DNA from: Castellaniella defragrans
Lineage (GTDB): Bacteria; Pseudomonadota; Gammaproteobacteria; Burkholderiales; Burkholderiaceae_B
Direction of reading: 5' to 3'
Length of the DNA: 64,000 bases
NCBI RefSeq assembly: GCF_014203015.1
Contig: NZ_JACHIB010000017.1
Span: 54,743 to 118,742, forward strand
The number at the start of each line of letters is the position of its first letter. Position 1 is the first letter of the stretch. The translations under genes were made by a program, and so were the position numbers. Below the pieces are notes generated by a model that saw only the letters and a program-made list of their open reading frames with translations, did not search any database and was not told where the DNA came from. Below are positions 52,664 to 61,314 of the stretch, one piece after another.

Positions 52664-53449
52664 TCATATCCGTTTCAGGAACCCGTCGGGCGCCACCGTG
52701 ATCTGCAGCTTGTCGTGCATGCCCCGGTCGATCTCGAACTCCGGGTGCCGCTCCAGATACGCACGCACCGCCGTTTTCGGATTGTTTCCCGGGTCCCACG
52801 GACGGTCCTCGAAAAAGCCCGGCGGCATGTCCTCCACGAAGGTATCGAACACCACGCAATAACTGCCTACGCTCACCAGCGGCGCGTACGCGTCCAGCTC
52901 GGCCAGCACGTGCTCGTGCGTGTGATTGCTGTCCAGGCACACCATCACCTTCGAATGGCCCGCCGCCAGGCCGCGCACGCGCTCGACCGTCTCGCCGGCA
53001 ACGCTCGAGCCCTCGATCATGTGGATGCGGGAGGCCATCGGATGCCTTTCCATCGCGACGCGGTTGTGCGCCCGGATGTCGATATCGATGCCCAGCACCT
53101 TCCTTTTCGAGACTCGAGGATCGAACGACACGCCCGCCTCGATCGCATCGCACATGTCCAGCAGCGCCAGCATCGAGGCGCTCAACGCCAGCGACCCGCC
53201 ATGGGCGATGCCTGTCTCGATGATCAGGTCCGGCCTGACCGCCCAGATCAACTCCTGCATCGCCACCATGTCCTGGGGATACTGAATGATGGGCCGGCCC
53301 ATCCAATCGAAGTTGTAGACGTACTTGCGCGCCATGGACTCGCGCAGCCAATCCTGGGACAGGCGCTTGAAGTCCTCGTCCCGCCCGTACCGGACGATGC
53401 GCTCGGCCCGCTCCTGGTGGAACGCGGCGATGGGGTCTTGATTTGTCAT
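52664..53449 (-). CDS. Cephalosporin hydroxylase/CmcI-like family protein
   Basis: A 261-residue protein of the CmcI family, which are Mg-dependent methyltransferase-fold proteins. DLIIETGIAHGGSLALSASMLALLD (about 75-99) is the SAM-binding loop; VLGIDIDIRAHNR and VMVCLDSNHTHEHVLAELDAYAPLV (about 168-192) hold the acidic metal residues. Members in glycan clusters are sugar O-methyltransferases (for example rhamnosyl), which is the likely role here. The gap to the epimerase gene is 22 bp. Confidence 0.82.
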   Translation of the reverse strand: MTNQDPIAAFHQERAERIVRYGRDEDFKRLSQDWLRESMARKYVYNFDWMGRPIIQYPQDMVAMQELIWAVRPDLIIETGIAHGGSLALSASMLALLDMCDAIEAGVSFDPRVSKRKVLGIDIDIRAHNRVAMERHPMASRIHMIEGSSVAGETVERVRGLAAGHSKVMVCLDSNHTHEHVLAELDAYAPLVSVGSYCVVFDTFVEDMPPGFFEDRPWDPGNNPKTAVRAYLERHPEFEIDRGMHDKLQITVAPDGFLKRI

Positions 53450-53471
53450 GTGATGAACCAGTATGAGTGAT

Positions 53472-54287
53472 TTATTGATCGAGGCATTTCCGGAATTCCT
53501 CCACCAGACCAGGCACCGTGGCGAGCACCGGAGCCGGCGCAAAACCGAACTCCTCCCGGATCCGGACGATGTCGATCGGCGCGAACCGGTATTCGCGCGC
53601 ATCCGGCGCGCGCCCTACCTCGCAGCCCGTCACCCGCGCCAGCGTGTCGCACCAGTGCTCATGCGTGAGATTGATGCCGCTGGCGACGTTGTAGACTGGC
53701 GCCTCCCCGTGCAAGCCGATCCGCAGGATCAGTCCGACGGCGTCGCGCAACAGGATGTAGTCCTTCTCGGAACTCGGCGCGCTTCTGAGCGTGATGCGCC
53801 CCGAGAGCGCCTCTCGGATCAGTTCCGCATGGAAATTATGGCTATGCGGGTCAACACCCACGACGTTCGAAAGGCGCGCGACGCGGCAACGCGGCTTGCC
53901 CGAATGCAGACAGATCGCCTCTCCCGCCAGTTTCGACAGGTTGTAAAGATCGGAAGGATCGCCGGGATTGACGGCCAGGGGCGCATCCTCATGCGTACGG
54001 CCCGAGCCTGCGTACACGCGCGTCGAGGAAAGATAAAGCATCGACTGGAAGCGCTGGCGCTCCAGCAAATCCGCAAGCAGCGACACATGCGTCCGCACGG
54101 TATCGAATGGCCGGCTGCGGAAGTCGGCCGTCATGCCGATGCAGTAGAACACATGCCCCAGGTCCATGGCCGGGTCGGGACGCTCGTCTCTGCCGGGTGC
54201 ATGAACCTCGTGGCCCGCATCAACCAGCGCCCGCGTCAGCGCCCGACCGATGAACCCGCTCGCACCGAACACCGTGCAGCGGCTCAT
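53472..54287 (-). CDS. NAD-dependent epimerase/dehydratase (SDR)
   Basis: A 271-residue extended SDR. CTVFGASGFIGRALTRAL gives the GxxGxxG cofactor loop; LSSTRVYAGSG contains the catalytic Ser/Thr and DLYNLSKLAGE the YxxxK pair (about 115-121). It likely reduces or epimerises the CDP-4-keto sugar made by RfbG, the last step of the sugar pathway. The ATG at 54287 overlaps the next gene's stop by 4 bp. Confidence 0.87.
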   Translation of the reverse strand: MSRCTVFGASGFIGRALTRALVDAGHEVHAPGRDERPDPAMDLGHVFYCIGMTADFRSRPFDTVRTHVSLLADLLERQRFQSMLYLSSTRVYAGSGRTHEDAPLAVNPGDPSDLYNLSKLAGEAICLHSGKPRCRVARLSNVVGVDPHSHNFHAELIREALSGRITLRSAPSSEKDYILLRDAVGLILRIGLHGEAPVYNVASGINLTHEHWCDTLARVTGCEVGRAPDAREYRFAPIDIVRIREEFGFAPAPVLATVPGLVEEFRKCLDQ

Positions 54288-54772
54288 GACCGGCTACCCA
54301 GCTGCCGCAAGGGATTGCCGCCATACACGCCATAGGCCTGCAGCTCCCCGCGCACGACACTGCCCGCAGCGATGACCGCGCCCCGACGCACGCACGCGCC
54401 ATCGAGCAGCACGCAATTGGCCCCGATCCAGACATCGTCTTCGATCACGATGCCGCCCTTGCCGGGCCGGAATCCCTGGCTGCGGATCAGCCGATCGCGC
54501 GACCGGTATTCATGATTCACAGGCGCGAACGTGCAATTGGCCGCGATCGCCACGCTATCGCCGATGACGATCCCGTTGCCGGTGTAGAAGACGCATCCCG
54601 AGTTGATCACCACATCGGCGCCGACGACCATGTCGCCTGTGCCCCCCGCGGGCTTGACCTTCACGAAGGCATCGACCACCGAGCGCTCGCCGATGACGAT
54701 CCGCGAGCCCCTGACGGAGTCCTCAATGTCGGCCAGGGCAGACACGACCGCGGATGGGGCCACATCGATCAT
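54284..54772 (-). CDS. Hexapeptide-repeat acyltransferase
   Basis: A 162-residue left-handed beta-helix protein: repeats such as SRIVIGERSVVDAFVKVKP, NGIVIGDSVAIAANCTF and GGIVIEDDVWIGANCVLLDGACVRRGAVIAAGSVV run through the sequence. The His in APVNHEYRSRDR (about 87) is the probable catalytic residue of the xenobiotic/maltose acetyltransferase type. It should acetylate a sugar of the glycan. It is coupled on both sides by 4-bp overlaps, in the middle of the CDP-sugar operon. Confidence 0.87.
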   Translation of the reverse strand: MIDVAPSAVVSALADIEDSVRGSRIVIGERSVVDAFVKVKPAGGTGDMVVGADVVINSGCVFYTGNGIVIGDSVAIAANCTFAPVNHEYRSRDRLIRSQGFRPGKGGIVIEDDVWIGANCVLLDGACVRRGAVIAAGSVVRGELQAYGVYGGNPLRQLGSRS

Positions 54773-55992
54773 GCGACCTCCAGCCGCGGCACCGCGGTCA
54801 CGAACTTCGTCCCCAGCTCGGCCAGATGCCTGTTCTGCTCCCTGACTTCGGCCGCAATGTTCCACGGCAGGATCAGCACGTAGTCCGTCCGCCGCTCGGC
54901 CAGCGCCTGCGGCGCCAGGATCGGAATATGGCTGCCCGGCAGGTACTTGCCCTGCTTGGCGGGCGCCGCATCGCACACGAACGGCAACAGATCGGGTTTC
55001 ACGCCCGCGTAATTCAGCAAGGTATTGCCCTTGGCCGCAGCGCCATAGGCCGCCACGGTCTTGCCCAGGCGCTTTTGCTCCAGCAGGAAACCCAGCAGTG
55101 CATCTTTGACCTGGTCGGCGCGCGCCTGAAAGGCCTGGTAGGTGCTCAGATCCAGCAAGCCGCCTTCGACTTCCAGGCGCAATATACGTTCGACTTCGGG
55201 CTGTGCCGCAAACGCCGCAGCCGCATGGCAGCCGTAGACCCGCACGCTGCCGCCGTGCGTGGGCAGTTCCTCGACATCGTAGATTCGCAAGCCGGCCGCC
55301 TCGAAGATCCGTTGCGCCGCGTGGATGGACAGGTACGAGAAATGCTCGTGATACACCGTATCGAACTGCGCATGCTCGATCAAACGCAGCAAGTGCGGGA
55401 ACTCAAGCGTGATCGTGCCCCCGGGCTTGAGCGCCGCCGCCAGACCGCGCGTGAAATCATTGATGTCGGGCACGTGCGCGTAGACGTTGTTGCCCGCGAT
55501 CAAGTCGGCCTGGCGGTCTTCGCCGGCCAGCCGGTGGCCCAGCGCCTCGCCAAAGAACTCGCGCAGCACCGGTACGCCGATGGCCTCGGCCGCCGCCGCC
55601 GTGCCAGCCGTGGGTTCGATGCCCAGGCACGGAATGCCGGCGGCGACGAAATTCCTCAGGAGGTAGCCATCATTGGAGGCGACCTCGATCACGAAGCTCT
55701 GATTGTCCAGGCCCAGACGTCGGGTGATCGCCTGCGCGTACCGCTGCGCATGGGCGAGCCATCCTCTGGAAGTGCTGGAAAAATAGGCATAGTCCGGACT
55801 GAACAATTCGTCCGCGCGCGCGTAGTCTTCAGTCTGCACCAGCCAGCACTGATCGCAGACGCGGATCTTCAGCGGAAACCAGATTTCGGGCCGGTTCAGA
55901 TCCTCGGCCTTCAGGTAGGCGTTGGAAGGCGGCGCAAAGCCCAGATCCAGGAAGGTATGGCGCAGGAGCGCGCCGCAATGGCGGCAATTCAT
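54769..55992 (-). CDS. Class I methyltransferase with zinc-binding N terminus (sugar C-methyltransferase type)
   Basis: A 407-residue protein of the NovU/TylCIII group. It has three domains: an N-terminal zinc-binding part (CRHCGALL at 3-10, CDQCWLVQTEDY about 47-58), a central SAM-binding domain (VIEVASNDGYLLRNFVAAGIPCLGIEPTAGTA, about 100-131) with NNVYAHVPDINDF, and a C-terminal putative-sugar-methyltransferase domain (GKTVAAYGAAAKGNTLLNYAGV, about 310-332). Such enzymes add a carbon methyl group at C-3 of 4-keto-6-deoxy sugars, giving branched sugars. It is coupled to the RfbC-like and acetyltransferase genes. Confidence 0.88.
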   Translation of the reverse strand: MNCRHCGALLRHTFLDLGFAPPSNAYLKAEDLNRPEIWFPLKIRVCDQCWLVQTEDYARADELFSPDYAYFSSTSRGWLAHAQRYAQAITRRLGLDNQSFVIEVASNDGYLLRNFVAAGIPCLGIEPTAGTAAAAEAIGVPVLREFFGEALGHRLAGEDRQADLIAGNNVYAHVPDINDFTRGLAAALKPGGTITLEFPHLLRLIEHAQFDTVYHEHFSYLSIHAAQRIFEAAGLRIYDVEELPTHGGSVRVYGCHAAAAFAAQPEVERILRLEVEGGLLDLSTYQAFQARADQVKDALLGFLLEQKRLGKTVAAYGAAAKGNTLLNYAGVKPDLLPFVCDAAPAKQGKYLPGSHIPILAPQALAERRTDYVLILPWNIAAEVREQNRHLAELGTKFVTAVPRLEVA

Positions 55993-56555
55993 GAATTCAA
56001 GTCCAATCCGGTGAACTCCGGTGCTATCCCGGGATGATGGCGGTCGCGCTCGGATTGCAGCGCGATCGGCAGAGGCCATTCGATCCCCAGCGCCGGGTCG
56101 GTGGCCGACAGTCCGTCCTCGGCCTGAGCGGCGTAGGGCTCGGTGTGCAGGTACAGCAGTTCGCAATCGTCGGTGAGCGCCTGAAAGCCGTGCGCCAGGC
56201 CCTCGGGAATCAACAGCGCATTGCCATTGTCGGCGGACAATTCCACGGCGCGCCATTGCAGGAAGGTGGACGATCCGGCTCGCAGATCCAGGCCCACGTC
56301 CCACACCGCGCCGCGCAGGCACGTCACGAGCTTCATCTCGGCGTGCGGCGGATGCTGGAAGTGCATGCCTCGCACCGTGCCCCGCGCTTGAGTCCAGGTG
56401 TGGTTGATCTGGGCCACGGGCTTGCGCCAGCCGGCGGGCGCCAGTTCTTCGGCGCAAAAGAGCCGCGACAGGAATCCCCGCTCATCGCCCAGGCGCTGGC
56501 GCCGCACGACGCGCAGACCCTCGATGCCGGTTTCCGTGATGGTGAAGCGGCTCAT
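55989..56555 (-). CDS. RfbC-like 3,5-epimerase family protein
   Basis: A 188-residue cupin epimerase. DERGFLSRLFCAEEL (about 24-38), QINHTWTQARGTVRGMHFQHPPHAEMKLVTCLRGAVWDVGLDLR (about 48-92) and IPEGLAHGFQAL are typical. His64 in RGMHFQ is the catalytic base; the usual catalytic Tyr position is not obvious in the C-terminal third. Because the operon makes CDP-sugars, it probably acts on CDP-4-keto-6-deoxyglucose, not dTDP, perhaps together with the C-methyltransferase. Both ends overlap neighbours by 4 bp. Confidence 0.87.
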   Translation of the reverse strand: MSRFTITETGIEGLRVVRRQRLGDERGFLSRLFCAEELAPAGWRKPVAQINHTWTQARGTVRGMHFQHPPHAEMKLVTCLRGAVWDVGLDLRAGSSTFLQWRAVELSADNGNALLIPEGLAHGFQALTDDCELLYLHTEPYAAQAEDGLSATDPALGIEWPLPIALQSERDRHHPGIAPEFTGLDLNS

Positions 56556-57646
56556 GATGCCGTGCCTGCCGCCTCGAAGGCCTGGATATCGGCCTCGCAC
56601 AGGGCTCTGGCATCCGCGCCCTCGCATTGGCGGCGATACCAGGTCATCGTGCGGCTTACCGATTCCTGCAGGCCCCAACGCGGCCGCACCCCCAGCTCCG
56701 TGCGGGCACGGGCGACTTCCAGCGCCAGCCAGCCGGCCTCGTGCGGTCCCTCGGCCCCATCGCCCCATTGGACGTCGCCACCGCCATAGGCCAGCCGCGC
56801 CTGGCCGATCACCTGTCGCACCGTGGCAGCCTCGTGGGTATGCGGACCGAAGTTGTAGGCACCGGCCAATGCCGGCTGCCCATGCAGGATCTCGGCCAGC
56901 CGCAGGTAGGCTGCCACTGGCTCCAGCACGTGCTGCCAGGGCCGGGTCGCCTGCGGACGGCGGACCGGCAGCGCCTGGCCGGCCCGCCAGCAGCGCACCG
57001 CATCGGGAATCAGGCGGTCGGCCGCCCAGTCGCCTCCGCCGATCACATTGCCCGCCCGCGCCGAGGCCACCGCCACGCCCTGGGAGGACAGCCAGGCATC
57101 GCGGTAACTGGCGATCACCATCTCGCTGGCCGCCTTGCTGGCGCTGTAGGGATCATGCCCGCCCAGCGCATCGTTCTCGCGGTAGGGATACGGCTGCTCC
57201 AGATTGCGGTAGACCTTGTCGGTGGTCACCATCACGGCGGCCCGCACGCTCTCCAGGCCGCGCAGCGCATCGAGCACGTGGACGGTGCCCATGACGTTGG
57301 TGGCATAGGTCGCCGGCGGATCCTCGTAGCCGGCGCGCACCAGCGCCTGCGCGGCCAGGTGAAAGACGATTTCGGGTTCGGATCGACGCACCCGATCCTT
57401 CACGGCCCGCCCATCGCGGATGTCGATGAAATGGCTGTCGCACAGCTCGCCCACGCGCGCCAACGTGTACAGATTCGGCGCGCCGGCCGGCGGCAGCGCG
57501 ATACCCGTCACCCGCGCGCCCAGCCGGTGCAGCCACAGCGCCAGCCAACCGCCCTTGAACCCCGTGTGGCCGGTCAGCAGCACCCGCCGGCCCCGCCAGA
57601 AGGCAGGATCGGGATTGACCGGGGTGGAGCCGTCCGTGCGCATCAT
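56552..57646 (-). CDS. rfbG: CDP-glucose 4,6-dehydratase RfbG
   Basis: A 364-residue extended SDR that turns CDP-glucose into CDP-4-keto-6-deoxyglucose. [23 protein letters not shown] (about 23-45) is the family-typical NAD loop, and [36 protein letters not shown] (about 138-173) contains the catalytic Thr/Asp-Lys and Yxxx[21 protein letters not shown] is another RfbG mark. It is coupled to rfbF by a 4-bp overlap. Its presence defines the operon as a CDP-6-deoxyhexose route. Confidence 0.95.
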   Translation of the reverse strand: MMRTDGSTPVNPDPAFWRGRRVLLTGHTGFKGGWLALWLHRLGARVTGIALPPAGAPNLYTLARVGELCDSHFIDIRDGRAVKDRVRRSEPEIVFHLAAQALVRAGYEDPPATYATNVMGTVHVLDALRGLESVRAAVMVTTDKVYRNLEQPYPYRENDALGGHDPYSASKAASEMVIASYRDAWLSSQGVAVASARAGNVIGGGDWAADRLIPDAVRCWRAGQALPVRRPQATRPWQHVLEPVAAYLRLAEILHGQPALAGAYNFGPHTHEAATVRQVIGQARLAYGGGDVQWGDGAEGPHEAGWLALEVARARTELGVRPRWGLQESVSRTMTWYRRQCEGADARALCEADIQAFEAAGTAS

Positions 57647-58416
57647 GCCCAGGTCTTCCACGGCGCCTGGCCCGACACCCACAGGTCCTCCAGCAGGTTC
57701 TTTTCCCGCAAGGTATCCATGGGTTGCCAGAAGCCGCTGTGCTCGAAGGCCATCAGCTGGCCGTCGCGCGCCAGCGAGGTCAGCGGTTCGCCCTCCCAGC
57801 TGGTCTGGTCGCCCGCGATCCGATCCAGGCATGCGGGCGAGAGCACGAAAAAGCCGCCATTGATCAGTCCGCCGTCGCCCCGCGGCTTCTCGGTGAAGCC
57901 CGCCACCCGGTCGCCATCGCGTTCGAGTGCCCCGTAGCGCCCCGGCGGCTGCACCGCCGTCACCGTCGCCAGGCGGCCATGCTGCCGGTGAAACCGGACC
58001 GAAGCACCGATATCCACGTCGCTGACGCCGTCCCCATAGGTGAAGCAGAAGGCATCCTCGTCTTTCAGGTAGTCGCCCACCCGCTTCAGGCGCCCGCCCG
58101 TCAGAGTCGTCTCGCCCGTATCCACCAGCGTCACCCGCCAGGGCTCGGCATGCCGCTGGTGCACTTCCATGCGGTTGGTGCTCATGTCGAAAGTCACGTC
58201 CGACATGTGCAGGAAGTAGTTGGCGAAGTACTCCTTGATCACGTAGCCCTTGTAGCCGCAGCAGATCACGAAGTCCTGGATGCCATGATGCGAGTACATC
58301 TTCAGGATGTGCCACAGGATGGGCTTGCCCCCGATCTCCACCATCGGCTTGGGCTTGAGGTGCGTTTCCTCGGAGATGCGGGTGCCCAGCCCACCGGCCA
58401 GGATGACTGCTTTCAC
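57643..58416 (-). CDS. rfbF: Glucose-1-phosphate cytidylyltransferase RfbF
   Basis: A 257-residue nucleotidyltransferase that makes CDP-glucose. [45 protein letters not shown] is the diagnostic N terminus, with the Lys of KPKPM contacting the phosphate; [15 protein letters not shown] holds the catalytic Asp pair (about 128-136). It is the first gene of a leftward operon with 4-bp overlaps through rfbG, the RfbC-like gene, the methyltransferase, the acetyltransferase and the epimerase. Confidence 0.95.
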   Translation of the reverse strand: MKAVILAGGLGTRISEETHLKPKPMVEIGGKPILWHILKMYSHHGIQDFVICCGYKGYVIKEYFANYFLHMSDVTFDMSTNRMEVHQRHAEPWRVTLVDTGETTLTGGRLKRVGDYLKDEDAFCFTYGDGVSDVDIGASVRFHRQHGRLATVTAVQPPGRYGALERDGDRVAGFTEKPRGDGGLINGGFFVLSPACLDRIAGDQTSWEGEPLTSLARDGQLMAFEHSGFWQPMDTLREKNLLEDLWVSGQAPWKTWA

Positions 58417-58422
58417 GGCTGA

Positions 58423-58654
58423 TTCCTTTCGATCTTACAGTGACTTAGCGTATCTGTAACCTGCGCTGGGGGCCGTAGCGCTGCACAGGGCGTCCCCAGG
58501 CTACTTAGTTGAAGTATATGAGCCGAACAGGTGGGGGAATTGGGGGAATAGATGGGGAAAGAGGGATCGGGGATGGGCTTTGTTGTTTGTTGCTATTTGA
58601 GGACTTATCAGCCAGCACCCACGCCCTGTATTGACCCAGCGGAACCTGCACGGT
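58423..58654. other. Upstream region of rfbF, no gene recognised
   Basis: A run of short GC- and AT-rich stretches with CTGGGG ... CCCCAG inverted at 58467-58500. It should hold the promoter of the CDP-sugar operon; I see no clear consensus. Confidence 0.4.
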
Positions 58655-58780
58655 TCACTCCGACGGCGCCTGGTCGACTCTGCCGAACCGGTGTTCCAAC
58701 GCCGCTAGCATCACATCGCGTGCCATATCGTCGCTGCGGCCGGCGGTAGTCACCGCCCAGCTCATGGCCTCGCGGCCGCA
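58655..58780 (-). pseudogene. IS3-family transposase (OrfB) fragment
   Basis: A frame of 41 codons reads CGREAMSWAVTTAG, then DMARDVMLAALEHRFGRVDQ before a stop at 58655. This is the part of IS2/IS3-type OrfB where the DDE core moves from the second Asp to the EHRFG helix. The upstream and downstream parts are missing, so it is a scar of a lost element at the edge of the glycan locus. It overlaps the 3' end of the next gene by 19 bp. Confidence 0.6.
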
Positions 58781-59613
58781 GCATTTTGTAGCGCGCTCCA
58801 CAACAAACCACTGACCTCCATCGATACCCCCTCAATTGGCTCTATATAAATTTTTCCGCTTTCAGGATTAAAAAGAATAACGTGGCGGTCTGTAGAGGTA
58901 ATGTGCCGCCCTTTGACCACCAGGGCTTTACCTTTCCACAGTGACAAGCAAGGGGTGATAGTGATTTTCTTTGCTGTTGTTTTGGAATCCAATTTTTTAG
59001 GCGGCTCGATGCGCTCCGCCCGAGAAGCTAGCGGAGCGCAAGATTCAGAATTAACAATCCACTTATGGAACTGAGCCTTTGCTGCGCCATGACCAATGAC
59101 TGGCACTATCGAGAACGAGAGTGCCGTAACAGCTAAAATCAATATGACCACCCACGGAATAGCTGAGAAAAATATTGCCGGTATTAGACAGCATCTTTCT
59201 CTTTTAACCCATTGATAAAACTGGTTAATTAACTGACATCCGCGACTCCCCTTGAACGCGGGCAGCTTGTCAGCGATGTTTTTTTGCCATGCGTTCCTGA
59301 CTAATGCGGTCCTTGCCAAGAACATAACAATGGTTAAGCTGAAGCCCAAGGCCGTAAGATAACGTACTAAATGCACGAATCCATCGAAGGTCCAGAAATT
59401 TACTGACATATCCATCAATCCGGCAATGGCATGTCCTGAAAGGTGGAGAAGGCCAAGGGGAGAGGAATAGGTTAGTTCTCGTGGAACGCCGAACATGGTT
59501 TCTATGGCCCCAGCGGCCCCATACCCTAGAAGGGAGAGAAAAATTGTTCCGACAAGTACCAATATCGGTATGATCACAATGATTTTTTCTGATGTGCGAT
59601 AGGTTTTTTTCAA
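58762..59613 (-). CDS. Hypothetical membrane protein, TTG start
   Basis: A 283-residue protein of unknown family and lower GC content than its neighbours. Predicted helices are about 10-35, 85-105 and 145-170, with a soluble C-terminal part (175-283) that ends KALVVKGRHITSTDRHVILFNPESGKIYIEPIEG, reminiscent of a small beta-rich domain. No ATG exists in frame before it; TTG at 59613 follows GAGGA at a normal spacing and is the best start. Its last codons run into the IS3 scar, so the natural C terminus may have been altered by that insertion. Confidence 0.65.
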   Translation of the reverse strand: MKKTYRTSEKIIVIIPILVLVGTIFLSLLGYGAAGAIETMFGVPRELTYSSPLGLLHLSGHAIAGLMDMSVNFWTFDGFVHLVRYLTALGFSLTIVMFLARTALVRNAWQKNIADKLPAFKGSRGCQLINQFYQWVKRERCCLIPAIFFSAIPWVVILILAVTALSFSIVPVIGHGAAKAQFHKWIVNSESCAPLASRAERIEPPKKLDSKTTAKKITITPCLSLWKGKALVVKGRHITSTDRHVILFNPESGKIYIEPIEGVSMEVSGLLWSALQNAAAARP

Positions 59614-59955
59614 AACTTCATCCTCGAGTTCTGCTTTTCCGGAGGACCGGCTTTCGAGGCATCATATTACCGCAACCACCAGCATCAAACCGTAGCTTAG
59701 TCAGCCTTAAATAAATCGGTTTTCTTCTAAAACCCACGCGACTGTTATGCAGCGCTGGGGCGTGGATTGCCGGTATCACTCACCATGAGGAGCAGCAGTT
59801 GGTCGTAAGAATTATGTACATGTGCACACCCAAAGCGGGCATTTTTATCCGTCCGTACATCCCCGCCTGGCCGAGCAGGCTGCACATGCCCAGAATGAGG
59901 GCTTCCAGAATCAGGGCCGGCGACTCCTTTTCGCCGGCCGGCCAGAAAGCCCTCC
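59614..59955. other. Spacer between membrane protein and Rpn copy 2
   Basis: About 340 bp of mixed composition with no gene I can support. A TGGATTGCCGGT string at 59763 also occurs near 27003, close to the Rpn-like fragment, and could be a shared flank of an older element. Confidence 0.4.
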
Positions 59956-60975
59956 ATGCCTGCCCGCAACACTACGCAACCTGCCTCTGCAGTCGTCGAC
60001 GACCACGACAGTCCCTGGAAAGAGGCGCTGGAGTTGTATTTCTCTGAAGCCCTGGCCTTACTGGCCCCGGCGCTGCACACGGAAATCGACCCCGCCGCTG
60101 CCCCCGACTTCCTGGACAAGGAACTGCAGGCCATCGTCTTGCCGGGCAAGAAAGGCCGCCGCTTCGTCGACAAACTGGTGCAGGTGCGCCTGCGCGGCGG
60201 CAGCGATGCCTGGCTGCTGATCCATGTCGAAGTCGAACGGCGCCTGCGCGGCCGCCAGGCCCTGACCCTGTTTTCCTGGCGCATGTACGAATACCGCCAC
60301 CGCATCCAGACCCGCCTGATGCGCCAGCGCGGCCAAACCCTGCCGCCGCAGGTCTACAGCCTGGGCATTTTGCTGAACAACCCCGGCGTAGGCGACCAGT
60401 TGGTCTACACCGACGAGCACCGGGGCCAAGGAGTGCGATTCACCTTTCCTGTCGTAGAATTGGAATCATGGCGCCCCCGCTGGGATGAACTGGAATTCCT
60501 GGCACCCGGCAACCCGTTTGCGGTGGTGGTCATGGCGCAGCTGCTGGCCAACCGCTACCGGGACAAGCGCACGCGGCTGGGGCCGAAGTTCGATCTGGCG
60601 CGCAGCCTGCGGCGATACGGCTATGCGCCAGAAACCGCCAGCCAGATCTACCGGCTGATCGAATGGATGATCACGCTGCCCAAGGACCTGGAACCGGAAT
60701 ACCTGCGGGCGGTCAGTGCCCTGTCGGAGGAAAGCAAGATGACGTACGTGACACTGATCGAGCGCGAAGGCATCAAACGAGGCCGTGTCGAGGGTCGTGC
60801 CGAGGGCCGCGCCGAAGGCCAGGCCGATCTGCTGCTGCGCCAGATCCAGCGCCGTTTCGGCGCAGTGGACGAGGCCACCGCCCAGCGCATTCGCAGCGCC
60901 CAGGCGCAAGAGCTGGAAACCTGGTCGCTGAACATCCTGGACGCGGAAACCCTGGAAGGCGTGTTTCGGGACTAG
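59956..60975 (+). CDS. Rpn-type recombination-promoting nuclease / DUF4351 protein (copy 2)
   Basis: A 339-residue paralogue of copy 1 (29927-30928), in the opposite orientation. Shared blocks include DDHDSPWKEALELYF, FLDKELQAI, LPPQVYSLGILL, RFTFPVVELESWRPRWDEL, and the DUF4351 end LLLRQIQRRFGAVDEATAQRI ... LETWSLNILDAETLEGVF. The active-site Gln of copy 1 (HVEVQ) is Glu here (Glu92-x-Glu94). A short repeat GRVEGRAEGRAEGQ (about 275-288) precedes the DUF4351 domain and is absent from copy 1. Confidence 0.85.
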   Translation: MPARNTTQPASAVVDDHDSPWKEALELYFSEALALLAPALHTEIDPAAAPDFLDKELQAIVLPGKKGRRFVDKLVQVRLRGGSDAWLLIHVEVERRLRGRQALTLFSWRMYEYRHRIQTRLMRQRGQTLPPQVYSLGILLNNPGVGDQLVYTDEHRGQGVRFTFPVVELESWRPRWDELEFLAPGNPFAVVVMAQLLANRYRDKRTRLGPKFDLARSLRRYGYAPETASQIYRLIEWMITLPKDLEPEYLRAVSALSEESKMTYVTLIEREGIKRGRVEGRAEGRAEGQADLLLRQIQRRFGAVDEATAQRIRSAQAQELETWSLNILDAETLEGVFRD

Positions 60976-61314
60976 TCGCGCTCTTCCTGTCGCTCCACGC
61001 ATGCGCCGCGGCGGGTCCTGCTCGACGAGGTCTTCGCCTGCATCGACGCCGCCGCCCGCCATCATGGCTGGGCGCTGATCCGCGAATTCGACCGCAACCG
61101 TGCTGCTCGAAGACCTGTGCATTCCCAGCGTGGAAGAAAACTGATCGGATTGCCCGGAAAGGCCCGCATCCCCCCCCACACCTCGACTTGCCATCGCCAG
61201 AACACCGCCATCCGCGGCGTCCGGTGTATTCTCCCCCTACCGCGGCGGCATCGCCGAACGACGCCCCGCGCTTCGACGCGCAACCCGCCGCCGCATCCCT
61301 TTCGCACATCCCGG
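60976..61314. other. Gap after Rpn copy 2
   Basis: A frame reading RRVLLDEVFACIDAAARHHGWAL (61009-61130 region) looks protein-like but I cannot place it in a family. It may be part of a broken gene. Confidence 0.3.

Noticed and set aside
60976..61314. Small gene between Rpn copy 2 and the LOG gene
   Set aside because: A protein-like stretch exists, but it has no start with RBS and no family I recognise.
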